Shown here piece after piece: positions 7,652 to 16,266 of a stretch of 64,000 nt of DNA. Numbering within the stretch: the first letter of the stretch is position 1; each line of letters starts with the position of its first letter. The stretch spans positions 62,001 to 126,000 of the forward strand of contig JASMDC010000006.1 in NCBI GenBank assembly GCA_030753015.1, read 5' to 3'. The notes under the pieces were generated by a model. That model had not been told where the DNA came from. It saw only the letters and a list, made by a program, of their open reading frames with translations, and searched no databases. Source of the DNA: Candidatus Undinarchaeales archaeon (GTDB taxonomy: Archaea; SpSt-1190; JASMDC01). The position numbers and the translations under genes are program-made.

Positions 7652-10092
7652 CAGTCACCACCTCCTAGGGCTTTCTCGAAGGCTTTCTTCGTCTTGTCCA
7701 GTTCTTCCTTCGTCACGTTCTCGACGATGGTATGCATCTGTTCGATCGTGTCAGCGAACATCTGGCCCTCGGCGGCGGAGAACCATCCCAGGTGCAACCG
7801 GTTCTTGTCAAGACCCAGCTTATCCATCCTCTTCCAGAAGCGCTCCACACGCTTCTTGGCATAATGATTGGCGTCGATGTAGTGACAGTCGCCGATGTGG
7901 CAGCCCGAGACGAGCACCGTGGCGACCCCCCGTGCGAAGGCCCGCTCGATGAACTTCTTGGCCATCCTCCCCGAGCACATCATCCTGATTATGCGCACGC
8001 TGGTGGGGTACTGCATCCGGCTCACTCCCGCGAAGTCCGCTCCCGCATAGGAGCACCAGTTGCAGCAGAACGCCAGGATCTTCTTGTCGGCGTCCTCCGC
8101 GGTGGCCGCGTCGATCTGGGAGAAGATCTGCTCGTCGGTGAAGTGGCGCATGACCAAGGCGGCTGAGGGACATTCCGCTCCGCAGGTGCCGCACCCGTGG
8201 CACGCGGCCTCGATGATCGTAATCTTCTTAGTCTTCTTGTCGAAGGCGATGGCGTTGTAGGGGCAGACCTTGGCGCACAGGCCGCAACCTATGCACTTCT
8301 CGTCGATCAGCTTCGGCGTGATTGCCTCCACCTTCACCTTTCCCTTGGCCATGAGGATGCTCGCGCGGGCAGCCGCGGCGCTGGCCTGGGTCACACTGTC
8401 CTTGATGGCCTTGGGTGATTCTGCGGTCCCGGCGAAGAAGATACCGCCGGTGGGCGCGTCCACCGGCCGGAGCTGTGGGTGCGCTTCCATGAAGAATCCG
8501 TCCGCGGTCCGGGACAGGTTGAAGAGGCGCTGGATCTTGTCGGCGTCCTCCCCGGGCTTCAGACCGATGGACAGGATCACCATCCCTGTGTCGATCTGGT
8601 ACAACTCCTTTTGAAGGGTGTTCTCTCCGACTAGACGCAGGTCCCCTCCCTTGCGCTCGAAGATCTCGGCGGGTAGCCCGCGGATGAATATAACGCCCGC
8701 GGCCTTCGCCCGCCTGAAGAGGTCCTCGTATCCCTTGCCGAAGCACCGCATGTCCACGAAGAACACGTAGATCTTGGTGTCAGGCCAGTGCTCCTTGATG
8801 AGCAGGGCGTCCTTGATGGAGTTCATGCAGCATACGCTGCTGCAGTAGGGCAGGCCGCATTTCTCGGATCGCGAGCCCACGCACTGGACGAACGCCACCG
8901 ACTCCGGTATCGCCCGGTCGCTGGGCCGTATCAGATGACCTCCGGAAGGCCCGCCGGCGTTGATCAGGCGCTCGAACTCAAGCGATGTAAGGACGTTCGG
9001 GAACCGACCGTAGCCGTACATCTTCAGGGGAGAGGGATCGTACACATCCGCGCCGGTTGCGATGATGACGGTGCCCACATCGAGTTCGACCTTCTCGGGC
9101 TCCTGCCGGAGGTCGATCACCCCCGCACCCGAGGCCTTGCACACCCTCACGCATTCGTGGCACCGTATGCAGCTGTCCATGTCCACGATAAAGGTCGATG
9201 GCACTGCCTGGGCGAAGGGCGTGTAGATGGCCTTCCGCGGGGCGAAGCCTGTGTCGAACTTGTTGGGGACCTGGACCGGGCAAACCTTGGCGCAGTCCCC
9301 GCAGGCCTTGCACTCCTCCACGACGTACCGGGGCCTCTTCAGGACCGTCGCCGTGAAGTTCCCGATGTACCCTTTAACGTCAACGACCTCGCTGTTGGCC
9401 ATGAGCTCGATGTTCGGGTGTCGGCCCACGTCGGACATCACCGGCGCGAGGATGCAGATGGAGCAGTCCAGTGTGGGGAAGGTCTTGTCGATCTGGGCCA
9501 TCCTGCCCCCGATGCTGGGCTCCTTCTCCACGAGGTAGACCTTGTATCCTGTGTCAGCTAGGTCGAGAGCGGCCTGTAGCCCGGCGACCCCGCCACCGAC
9601 GATCAGGGTCTTCCTTATCACGGGGACCTCGAGCTCCACCTGGGGCCTGAGCAGGGATACCTTGGCCACCGCCATCCTGACCAGATCCTTGGCTTTCTGG
9701 GTGCCTTTCTCCTTCTCATATAGGTGGACCCAGCTGCAGTGGTCCCGAATGTTGGCCATCTCAAACAGGTATTTGTTCAACCCGGCCGCCTCACAGGCCT
9801 TTCGGAAGGTGGGCTCGTGGAGACGGGGGGTGCAGGATGCGACAACGACCCTGTTCAATTTTTCCTCCTTGATGTCGGTCCTGATTTCATCCTGCCCCGG
9901 GTCCGAGCAGCAGTACCTGTTGGTCTTCGCAACGACGACGTTCGGGAGCGTGGACGCGAACTTGGCGACGCCCTCAACGTCAACGGACCCGGCGATGTTC
10001 AGACCGCAGTGGCACACGAACACGCCCACTCGGATCTCGTTGTCATCACTGGAGGGTTCAGATGTCTTCTTGCTCGCTTTTCCTTTTGCCAC
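7651..10092 (-). CDS. hdrA: HdrA-MvhD fusion, flavin-based electron-bifurcating subunit
   Basis: An 813-residue soluble iron-sulfur flavoprotein. Residues 1-150 are the HdrA N-terminal domain (V-C-H-C-G at 26-30). A thioredoxin-reductase-like FAD domain starts at G-G-G-V-A-G (166-171), with the HdrA-specific T-L-D-C-S-I-C-I-L-A-P segment at about 207. Ferredoxin-type clusters sit at 261-271 and 308-318, and two more at about 600-650. The last 130 residues are MvhD/FlpD-like: C-C-N-W-C-S-Y-A-G, M-C-S-G-R and G-C-H-I-G-D-C-H-Y. HdrA carries the bifurcating FAD and MvhD the entry [2Fe-2S] site. Start is GTG. It sits between the HdrC-GltD fusion (5-base gap) and fmdDB, so it probably supplies electrons to formylmethanofuran dehydrogenase. 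Confidence 0.93.
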   Translation of the reverse strand: MAKGKASKKTSEPSSDDNEIRVGVFVCHCGLNIAGSVDVEGVAKFASTLPNVVVAKTNRYCCSDPGQDEIRTDIKEEKLNRVVVASCTPRLHEPTFRKACEAAGLNKYLFEMANIRDHCSWVHLYEKEKGTQKAKDLVRMAVAKVSLLRPQVELEVPVIRKTLIVGGGVAGLQAALDLADTGYKVYLVEKEPSIGGRMAQIDKTFPTLDCSICILAPVMSDVGRHPNIELMANSEVVDVKGYIGNFTATVLKRPRYVVEECKACGDCAKVCPVQVPNKFDTGFAPRKAIYTPFAQAVPSTFIVDMDSCIRCHECVRVCKASGAGVIDLRQEPEKVELDVGTVIIATGADVYDPSPLKMYGYGRFPNVLTSLEFERLINAGGPSGGHLIRPSDRAIPESVAFVQCVGSRSEKCGLPYCSSVCCMNSIKDALLIKEHWPDTKIYVFFVDMRCFGKGYEDLFRRAKAAGVIFIRGLPAEIFERKGGDLRLVGENTLQKELYQIDTGMVILSIGLKPGEDADKIQRLFNLSRTADGFFMEAHPQLRPVDAPTGGIFFAGTAESPKAIKDSVTQASAAAARASILMAKGKVKVEAITPKLIDEKCIGCGLCAKVCPYNAIAFDKKTKKITIIEAACHGCGTCGAECPSAALVMRHFTDEQIFSQIDAATAEDADKKILAFCCNWCSYAGADFAGVSRMQYPTSVRIIRMMCSGRMAKKFIERAFARGVATVLVSGCHIGDCHYIDANHYAKKRVERFWKRMDKLGLDKNRLHLGWFSAAEGQMFADTIEQMHTIVENVTKEELDKTKKAFEKALGGGD

Positions 10093-10097
10093 GGTCC

Positions 10098-11513
10098 TCA
10101 GCTCCCCTCCGTTCTGTCTGCGAGATACTTGTCGATCGACGTGGCAGCCCGCTTTCCGGCAATGATCGCCTCCATCGCCGAGGCGGGGCCCGACACCGCG
10201 TCCCCCCCGGCGAACACGATGGACCGGCTCGTCTCCATGCTGAACGGATCTGCGATGATTGTGCCCCTTCCAGCGAGCTTGAACGCTCTCAGGATCCCGG
10301 GATCCAATGTCATTCCGATAGCGACTATGATGGAATCAGCCTCCACGACGGACTCCGTACCGGACTCGACCTTCGGGCAGAAGAAACCCAAGGGGTCGAG
10401 CACCGAAAGGCACTTCAGGCTCTCCACACCCGTACATCGTCCGTTCGCCCCGATGATCCGCGTAGGCATCCTGGCGGGATGGAGGACAACACCCTCTTTA
10501 ACGGCCTCCTCGATCTCAGGCCCGAACGCAGGCATCTCCTGCCGTGATTCACCACAGACGATGTGTGCCTCCTTGGCACCGAGCCGCAATACGGTCCGGG
10601 CCGCGTCCATGGCCACATTACCGCCCCCGATGATCACAACCTTGTCCCCGAGATCGAACCGAGTGCCCGTCTTCGTTCCACTCAGGAAGCCGAGTACATC
10701 GAATACACCTTCCAGGTCCTCGCCAGCGATACCGATCCTCCTGCTCATGTGGAGACCGGTTGCGACGAACACCGCTTGGTAGCCCTCCTCTAGGAGGTCG
10801 TCGAGTTCGGGGGCCTTGGTACCGGTCCTGATGTCCACGCCCCGGTTCTCGATCCGCTGGATGTCGGCGTCGAGCGCCTTTGAGGGCAGCCTGAACTCGG
10901 GTATACACCTTCTCGGCATGCCTCCAGCCTCGGGTAGGCATTCGAACACCGTGACGGGATACCCTTTCCCGGCCAGTTCCCAAGCGGCCGTGAGCCCCGC
11001 AGGACCAGAACCGACGATGGCGATCCTCTCGTCATGGGTGATGGGGGGTGGTTCCTCCCCTTTGATCATGCGTTCATATTCGGTGATGAAGCTCTCGAGC
11101 GCTTCGGCGACCTGCGGTTTTTCCACGTGGCCGTGAAGGGGATTGAAGCAGATATAAGTGCATACCGCGGGCAGGGGCATTTCGTTCTTGATGATTTCCT
11201 GGGCCTCCTTGAACGCCTCAAGGTGTCCCCTCTCGGCCGCAGCGTCCTTCATCTGCAGGAGGAGCTCTGGCACCGCGAGTCCTTGGGGGCATCGCCGGTG
11301 ACACCGGTAGCACCAGGCGCACAGCCAGATGGCCGTACCATTCATGACCTTCTCAGGATCGAACGGGAGCCCTTGGAGAAGGCTCCGGGGATTGTAGTGA
11401 TGAGGGAGCAGCTCCATCATTGGGCAGCTCGCGGTGCAGACACCGCACTGGAAACAGAATTTCAGTTGATCAGTCTCCAGTAGCTCCTTTAGGATCTCGT
11501 CGTTCGTTCCCAT
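10098..11513 (-). CDS. HdrC-GltD fusion: Fe-S plus NAD(P)H-type flavin oxidoreductase
   Basis: A 471-residue fusion. Residues 20-90 are HdrC-like with two cluster motifs, C-F-Q-C-G-V-C-T-A-S-C-P and C-A-W-C-Y-R-C-H-R-R-C-P. From about residue 165 it is a GltD/NfnB-type flavoprotein: G-S-G-P-A-G-L FAD site, P-E-A-G-G-M-P, the second G-G-G-N-V-A-M-D nucleotide site, and C-terminal F-A-G-G-D. Such modules exchange electrons between NAD(P)H and Fe-S chains. The ATG at 11513 has GAGGAG 5 bases upstream; 22 earlier in-frame codons are rejected. Joined to HdrA-MvhD and lacking HdrB, it suggests an NAD(P)H-linked Hdr variant. Substrate specificity (NADH or NADPH) is not visible. Confidence 0.88.
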   Translation of the reverse strand: MGTNDEILKELLETDQLKFCFQCGVCTASCPMMELLPHHYNPRSLLQGLPFDPEKVMNGTAIWLCAWCYRCHRRCPQGLAVPELLLQMKDAAAERGHLEAFKEAQEIIKNEMPLPAVCTYICFNPLHGHVEKPQVAEALESFITEYERMIKGEEPPPITHDERIAIVGSGPAGLTAAWELAGKGYPVTVFECLPEAGGMPRRCIPEFRLPSKALDADIQRIENRGVDIRTGTKAPELDDLLEEGYQAVFVATGLHMSRRIGIAGEDLEGVFDVLGFLSGTKTGTRFDLGDKVVIIGGGNVAMDAARTVLRLGAKEAHIVCGESRQEMPAFGPEIEEAVKEGVVLHPARMPTRIIGANGRCTGVESLKCLSVLDPLGFFCPKVESGTESVVEADSIIVAIGMTLDPGILRAFKLAGRGTIIADPFSMETSRSIVFAGGDAVSGPASAMEAIIAGKRAATSIDKYLADRTEGS

Positions 11514-11541
11514 CGTTACTCCTCGATACAGCTGTAGGGGA

Positions 11542-12318
11542 TCAATCCATGAGGAGGATGGTCCCCTTTCCGTTCTCAACGAGGTCCCCGGTGAACGTCT
11601 TAAAATCCCCGCTGAATCCCTCGCCCTCGATTTTGGGGTCCTTGATAGAGCCCCCTTCCTTGAATCCGAGCATGAGCTCTCCTTTCGAGACTACGATGGT
11701 CCCACCGGTCATCTGGGCACCGACGCGTGGGCCTGCTGTGCCCTCGATGACGATGAGCCCCTTCTTCATGTGGATGCCCGTGAACAGGTCAGTATCACCC
11801 TTGATGACGATCGTGCCACCGGCGAGCCTGCTGCCAACCTCGACACCTGCGTTCCCGTGTACTGTGATCCTGCCACCCTTCATGCCCGCTGACTCACCCC
11901 TGTAGGCCGCGCCCAGGTAGTCGGATGCGTTGCCCTTGATGACGAGCTCGCCACCGGACATGTCCATGCCACAGAACGCGTCGCAGTTTCCTTCCACCAC
12001 GATCCTGCCGCCCGACATCCGGTAGCCGCAGTACATACCGCCGTCCCCGTTCACCTGGACCTCGCCCTCAGCGAGGGCCTCGCCGATGCGCTTGAACTTG
12101 CTCAGATCGTCACCCTCGAGCACGATCAGTCGGCCTTTACCCTTCTCGTCCTCGATGGTCACATCGAAGAAGTCACTCAGTGTGCGTTCCTGGTTCCCCT
12201 CGTGGACGGCTACCTTCTTGATCTCAGCAAGGGTCATCCCGAAGAGCTGGTGGTTGACACCATCGGCCTCGACATTGATGTCGTCTACATTGTTCTTGGA
12301 CCGCAGGAGTATCTTCAT
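11542..12318 (-). CDS. fmdC: Formylmethanofuran dehydrogenase subunit C, copy 2
   Basis: A 258-residue beta-helix subunit with the M-x-G-G-x-I/L-x-V-x-G ladder between about residues 75 and 220. Its ATG lies inside the 3' end of fmdA2 (4-base overlap). The N- and C-terminal parts outside the ladder differ markedly from copy 1 (3495-4304), so the two sets diverged long ago rather than arising by recent duplication. The HdrC-GltD fusion starts 28 bases later. Confidence 0.93.
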   Translation of the reverse strand: MKILLRSKNNVDDINVEADGVNHQLFGMTLAEIKKVAVHEGNQERTLSDFFDVTIEDEKGKGRLIVLEGDDLSKFKRIGEALAEGEVQVNGDGGMYCGYRMSGGRIVVEGNCDAFCGMDMSGGELVIKGNASDYLGAAYRGESAGMKGGRITVHGNAGVEVGSRLAGGTIVIKGDTDLFTGIHMKKGLIVIEGTAGPRVGAQMTGGTIVVSKGELMLGFKEGGSIKDPKIEGEGFSGDFKTFTGDLVENGKGTILLMD

Positions 12319-13991
12319 TTCTTACACCTCTCCATGACCATCTCGCTCTCCCCGAGATAGTCCATCTGCACGGGGTAGTTATCGAGCGAAACGGAGTAGT
12401 ACCCTTCGAACCGCTTTCTCAGGTCCTTCTCGATGACGTCCGTCCGGGGTTTCGTGTCGATCCAGAGCGTCCTTCCCGTAACGGCATTGACGACCTTCCC
12501 GTCCTTGACCGCGAGTTGGCCGCCCTTGATGGTGTATGCACAGTGCCTGAAGGCACGTTCGATCGTTGCGCCGTCCTTCTCCTCGACACCGATGTCGTAC
12601 ACCGCAACGTCCGCATCGGCACCGATCCCCAGGTGCCCCTTGTTAGCGAGACCAAGGGTCTGTGCGGTGCCTCGTGTGATAAGACAGATATCGAAGAGGT
12701 CCAGTTCACGGTCCATGTCGGAGATGGCGGCCTTGCTCTTCACGGCATCGTGGAGCGTGGCTATGGTCTCGGCCCTGGCCTTCTTGGACATGAGCCATGC
12801 GATCATCTCCGCATAGCATGTGAAGGGGCCACCGTTCGGATGGTCCGTGCTCAGGTGTATCTTCGCAAGGTCCTTTAACGCAAGGACCATCTCGAGACCG
12901 ACGGCCCACTGGATCGCGTTCACGCTGACATCCTTCCGATACTCGTAGGGAACGACCCCAGTACCAGCCTCGAGCTCAACGTCGAAGTTTATCCATTTCT
13001 GCTTGCCGAGCTGGTGGAGATGGAACTCGAAGGGCCCGTCGGCCGTCATGGTCGTTGTGGGCTCGAAGCAGACGTTCCCCGTGTCGACCGTGATGTTCGG
13101 GGTCTTGTCGATCTTCTCGGCGAGCTCGACCCCCCTGGACTCGAACGTCCTCCAGGAGTCGCCACCGTACCCGTTGAACTGTAGGTGTGTGATGTGCAGG
13201 ACGGACCGTTCCTTGTTGGTGAGGCCTTTGACGGAGTCGATGGTCTCGAGCGCGGTCGTGTAGTTACCGGGGGTGCCGAGGTTGTTGCAGTGGAGGTGAA
13301 CCGCATGGGGGAGCCCGAGGCTCTCGTTGATGTCCACAAGACCCCGGATGATCTCCCGCGGCGTCACCTCGAAGTGCGTGCAGGGATCGTCAAGGCCGTC
13401 AACGTTCTTGCCCCACGCCCAGCTGGCCGTACCGCCAGGGTTCACGCATTTGATACCATAGCACTTGGTGGCCAAGAGCATCCATGCGACCCACTCCTTG
13501 CATCGATCGATGTCGCCGGCCTTGAGGTACTCGATGACCTGATGATTGTTGCCCAAGAGGAGGAGCCCGGTCTTGTCGAGCATCGGGATATCATGGAACT
13601 CTTCGTGGGTGTGCCTGGCCTTCAGAGGAGGGACCGCAGGCTCGATGACCGTTGTGTAGCCCATCTCGGAGTAGGTGTACCCGGTCAGAAACGTTGTGGG
13701 TACGGAGAAACCGGAGCCGGCCCGTGTGACGTTCGTTCTCGGGACGGTGCGCATCCGGCTGTCCTCTGGTCTGAAGAGCCGGCCGCTGTTCACCTTCGAG
13801 CCGGCGATATGCGCATGGATGTCGACGCCGCCCGGGAACACTACCTTCCCGGCCAGGTCAATGGTCTCGGCCTTTTTGCCGAGATCTTTCTCGGCGACCA
13901 TCTTCCCGTCCTTGATGAAGAGGTCCATCTTCTCGCCACGGATCCCGTTCTTGGGATCGAAGACGATACCGTTCTTGAGTATCAGTCCCAT
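12315..13991 (-). CDS. fmdA: Formylmethanofuran dehydrogenase subunit A, copy 2
   Basis: A 558-residue amidohydrolase subunit with the metal-binding H-A-H at residues 59-61, R-P-E-D-S near residue 75 and S-T-D-H-P-N-G-G-P-F near residue 375. The start is placed at the ATG of M-G-L-I-L-K-N-G, matching the M-S-L-V-I-E-N-G start of copy 1, and lies one base after the fmdB2 stop. Twenty-five earlier in-frame codons overlap fmdB2 and are very Arg/Ser-rich, so they are rejected. Confidence 0.94.
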   Translation of the reverse strand: MGLILKNGIVFDPKNGIRGEKMDLFIKDGKMVAEKDLGKKAETIDLAGKVVFPGGVDIHAHIAGSKVNSGRLFRPEDSRMRTVPRTNVTRAGSGFSVPTTFLTGYTYSEMGYTTVIEPAVPPLKARHTHEEFHDIPMLDKTGLLLLGNNHQVIEYLKAGDIDRCKEWVAWMLLATKCYGIKCVNPGGTASWAWGKNVDGLDDPCTHFEVTPREIIRGLVDINESLGLPHAVHLHCNNLGTPGNYTTALETIDSVKGLTNKERSVLHITHLQFNGYGGDSWRTFESRGVELAEKIDKTPNITVDTGNVCFEPTTTMTADGPFEFHLHQLGKQKWINFDVELEAGTGVVPYEYRKDVSVNAIQWAVGLEMVLALKDLAKIHLSTDHPNGGPFTCYAEMIAWLMSKKARAETIATLHDAVKSKAAISDMDRELDLFDICLITRGTAQTLGLANKGHLGIGADADVAVYDIGVEEKDGATIERAFRHCAYTIKGGQLAVKDGKVVNAVTGRTLWIDTKPRTDVIEKDLRKRFEGYYSVSLDNYPVQMDYLGESEMVMERCKK

Positions 13992-13992
13992 T

Positions 13993-15360
13993 CTACTTGC
14001 CCCCTCTTTTCTCCTTGACACGTTCAAGGATCTTCGCGACGATGTCCGTGTCCGACGGCACGTCACTATTGATGACCTTCTTCAGTCGTATGGGGACCCC
14101 GTCCATTCGGTAGGCCGTCCCCTCGGCCTCAACTCCGGTGACCGCGCATGGGAGGTAGACGTCGGCGAACTTGGACGTGATGGTCTCGTGAGGATCGATG
14201 ACGATGACCGGCATATTGCTGAACCGTCGTGCAGCCTCCTTCGGGAGGTGCGCGACCGGATCGGACGCGACGATGAACAGGCAGTCCGCATCGTCCCGCA
14301 TCAGCAGGTCCACCAGCGAGGTCTCTCCGGGATTGTATCTTGCATACCCCCTCGTGAGGTCCACGGCGAACGGGTAACCCGTCTGCCACGTGAACACCTC
14401 GGCGGCGCCCGTGACATTGTAATGGCCACGCATGGGGCGGATGACGACCTTCGTGTCCTTGTTGAGCTCGGCCCCAAGAGAGAGGATAGCGTCGATGTTC
14501 CGATGCCTGCCGCGTGTCATGGTCAGCCCGAGGCCGAAGAAGAACGCGCAGAACTTCGAGCGCTTGAGCCTCTGGGCGAGCTTCATGACCTTCTTCTTGA
14601 TGACGCCCGTGCCAGGTATCTCGTCCGGTAGCTCCTCCCCCTTCATAGCGAGCCTGAGCGCGTGGATCAGCTCGTAATCCGCGTTCGGATCAACCTTGAT
14701 GAACTGGGTGGCGACACTCGTGGACGCGGTCTCCCTGACGTCGACGACGACGACCTCCCGGTCCTGGCGTCCCTTCTCCCTGAAGGCGCCCCTGGGGTAG
14801 ACCGTGTACCTGCTCATGTGGCGCATGTGCGCCTCGGAGGGGTTGCACCCCCAGTAGATGATGAGGTCCGCATGGTTGAGGACCGTTCCCAGTGTGCAGG
14901 AGGAAATGCCCACGTCCTGGACGGCCAGGGTGGAGGGGCCATGGCAGACGGAAGAGGTCTGATCGATGACACCGCCGATCTCCTCCGCAAGGGCAATCCC
15001 TTCACGGGTAGCCTCCACCGAAGTGGATGCCCATCCGAAGAGCACCGGTTTCTTGGCAGCGAGGAGCAGATCGGCCGCCTTGTCGATGCACGCATCCAGC
15101 TTGGCCTCATTGAACGCGTCGTCAGGAGCCTTCTTGTCACCGCTCTTCTTCCTGAGCAGGTTCTTCCTCGTCGCCCCCTTGGTGATGGACTTCTTGAACT
15201 TGAAGTATCCGACCCCGCACGCGTGATAGATCTCGGCCTCGTCGTCCCCCGTCCTCTTGATATGGATGTCGTCGCAGAGGTTGCCGCAAAACGGGCACGT
15301 GACGTCCGTGACATCGGTGAGATCGGGCTTGATGTTCGTGAGTTTCTCTTCCTCGGCCAT
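13993..15360 (-). CDS. fmdB: Formylmethanofuran dehydrogenase subunit B, copy 2
   Basis: The catalytic molybdopterin subunit, 455 residues. C-P-F-C-G-N-L-C (22-29) binds the [4Fe-4S] cluster, and Cys139 in S-S-V-C-H-G-P is the expected Mo/W ligand. Y-W-G-C-N-P-S-E-A-H and P-M-R-G-H-Y-N-V-T-G are shared with the FmdB half of the fusion at 5921-7651, but a Lys-rich insertion near residues 55-80 is not. The start is the ATG at 15358-15360, one base after the fmdD2 stop. Confidence 0.94.
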   Translation of the reverse strand: MAEEEKLTNIKPDLTDVTDVTCPFCGNLCDDIHIKRTGDDEAEIYHACGVGYFKFKKSITKGATRKNLLRKKSGDKKAPDDAFNEAKLDACIDKAADLLLAAKKPVLFGWASTSVEATREGIALAEEIGGVIDQTSSVCHGPSTLAVQDVGISSCTLGTVLNHADLIIYWGCNPSEAHMRHMSRYTVYPRGAFREKGRQDREVVVVDVRETASTSVATQFIKVDPNADYELIHALRLAMKGEELPDEIPGTGVIKKKVMKLAQRLKRSKFCAFFFGLGLTMTRGRHRNIDAILSLGAELNKDTKVVIRPMRGHYNVTGAAEVFTWQTGYPFAVDLTRGYARYNPGETSLVDLLMRDDADCLFIVASDPVAHLPKEAARRFSNMPVIVIDPHETITSKFADVYLPCAVTGVEAEGTAYRMDGVPIRLKKVINSDVPSDTDIVAKILERVKEKRGGK

Positions 15361-15361
15361 C

Positions 15362-15772
15362 TCAAGCACCCCCGTACAGGTCGCCAAGTAGTTTGTCCAG
15401 GCTCGTGATCCCTTGTCCCATGGACGTGGACACCTCGGCCGGGATCCCCTTGTACGACGGCATCCCCGTGTGACTTGTGTCCGTCGGGATGAGCGCGTTC
15501 GCCCACGGGCCGAGCGGCACGGCGATGACGCCCGGTGAGTTCATGGTCGGTCGTACCCTGAGCTCCACGGAGCCCACCTTGGTAGTGACCTTCACGATAG
15601 CGTCCTCCTTCACGCGGAGCCGGTTCATGTCATCCTCGTCCATGAGGACAGTCGAGCATTCATCTCGGTACTCCTGGGTGAGCTTCCCCATTTCCAGAGC
15701 CTCGCCCTGTCTGGCGGTTCGTACCGTGACCAGGGTGCATTTGATCGGTGGTGCTAGGATGAGAAATCCCAT
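15362..15772 (-). CDS. fmdD: Formylmethanofuran dehydrogenase subunit D, copy 2
   Basis: A 136-residue stand-alone version of the molybdopterin-dinucleotide-binding domain. The V-P-L-G-P-W-A-N-A-L-I motif is shared with the N-terminal part of the fmdDB fusion. It precedes fmdB2 by one base and follows the Fe-S protein by 10 bases. In this family B and D together hold the pterin cofactor, which is why gene adjacency or fusion is common. Confidence 0.92.
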   Translation of the reverse strand: MGFLILAPPIKCTLVTVRTARQGEALEMGKLTQEYRDECSTVLMDEDDMNRLRVKEDAIVKVTTKVGSVELRVRPTMNSPGVIAVPLGPWANALIPTDTSHTGMPSYKGIPAEVSTSMGQGITSLDKLLGDLYGGA

Positions 15773-15782
15773 ATCGATAACC

Positions 15783-16241
15783 TCAGATGAATTCGAACGC
15801 CTTCTTGGGGCATGCGTCTCCGCATACTCGGCACGTCTTTGTAGCCACCTCGCCTGAGACGCGGCGGCATTTCTCGAGCCTCACGATCTTGATGCGACCG
15901 TTGATGACCTTCAGAATGACCTCGTCGCTGTCGGGTCCCTTACCTCCGGCCGCCTTGGGATCGACCACGTTCACGGGACATGCCACGAGACAGTTGGCGC
16001 AGCCGTCGCAGAGCTCCTCGTGCACGATCAGGCCCGAGGCCTCGGCGCCCTTGATCGTCTCTAGAATCTCCAGGAGTTTCTCCCTGTTCTCCTGGAACTC
16101 CTCGGCCGTTACGGGAAGGCATTCCTCCAGCTTCGCCTCGTTCTTTAGGAGCGCCATTGCGAACGCCATGCACGATTTCTGCGGGCACTTCTCGCAGTTC
16201 GTTTTAGGCAGGAGATTGTAGAAATCCATTGCACGTACCAT
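15783..16241 (-). CDS. Iron-sulfur protein: CdhE-N-like cluster plus ferredoxin domain
   Basis: A 152-residue electron-transfer protein. Residues 10-40 have the L-P-K-T-N-C-x2-C-x4-C-M-A-F-A pattern seen at the N-terminus of corrinoid iron-sulfur proteins (compare CdhE at 17959-19362), completed by Cys40. Residues 75-150 are a two-cluster ferredoxin: C-D-G-C-A-N-C-L-V-A-C-P, and a second set with a long insertion ending C-R-V-C-G-D-A-C-P. Lying directly before fmdD2, it is a candidate electron carrier for that dehydrogenase in place of the FwdF/FwdG proteins of methanogens. GGTGAT upstream supports the first ATG; Met5 is an alternative. Confidence 0.8.
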   Translation of the reverse strand: MVRAMDFYNLLPKTNCEKCPQKSCMAFAMALLKNEAKLEECLPVTAEEFQENREKLLEILETIKGAEASGLIVHEELCDGCANCLVACPVNVVDPKAAGGKGPDSDEVILKVINGRIKIVRLEKCRRVSGEVATKTCRVCGDACPKKAFEFI

Positions 16242-16266
16242 TTGGTATCACCGTCCCATGTCCCGG

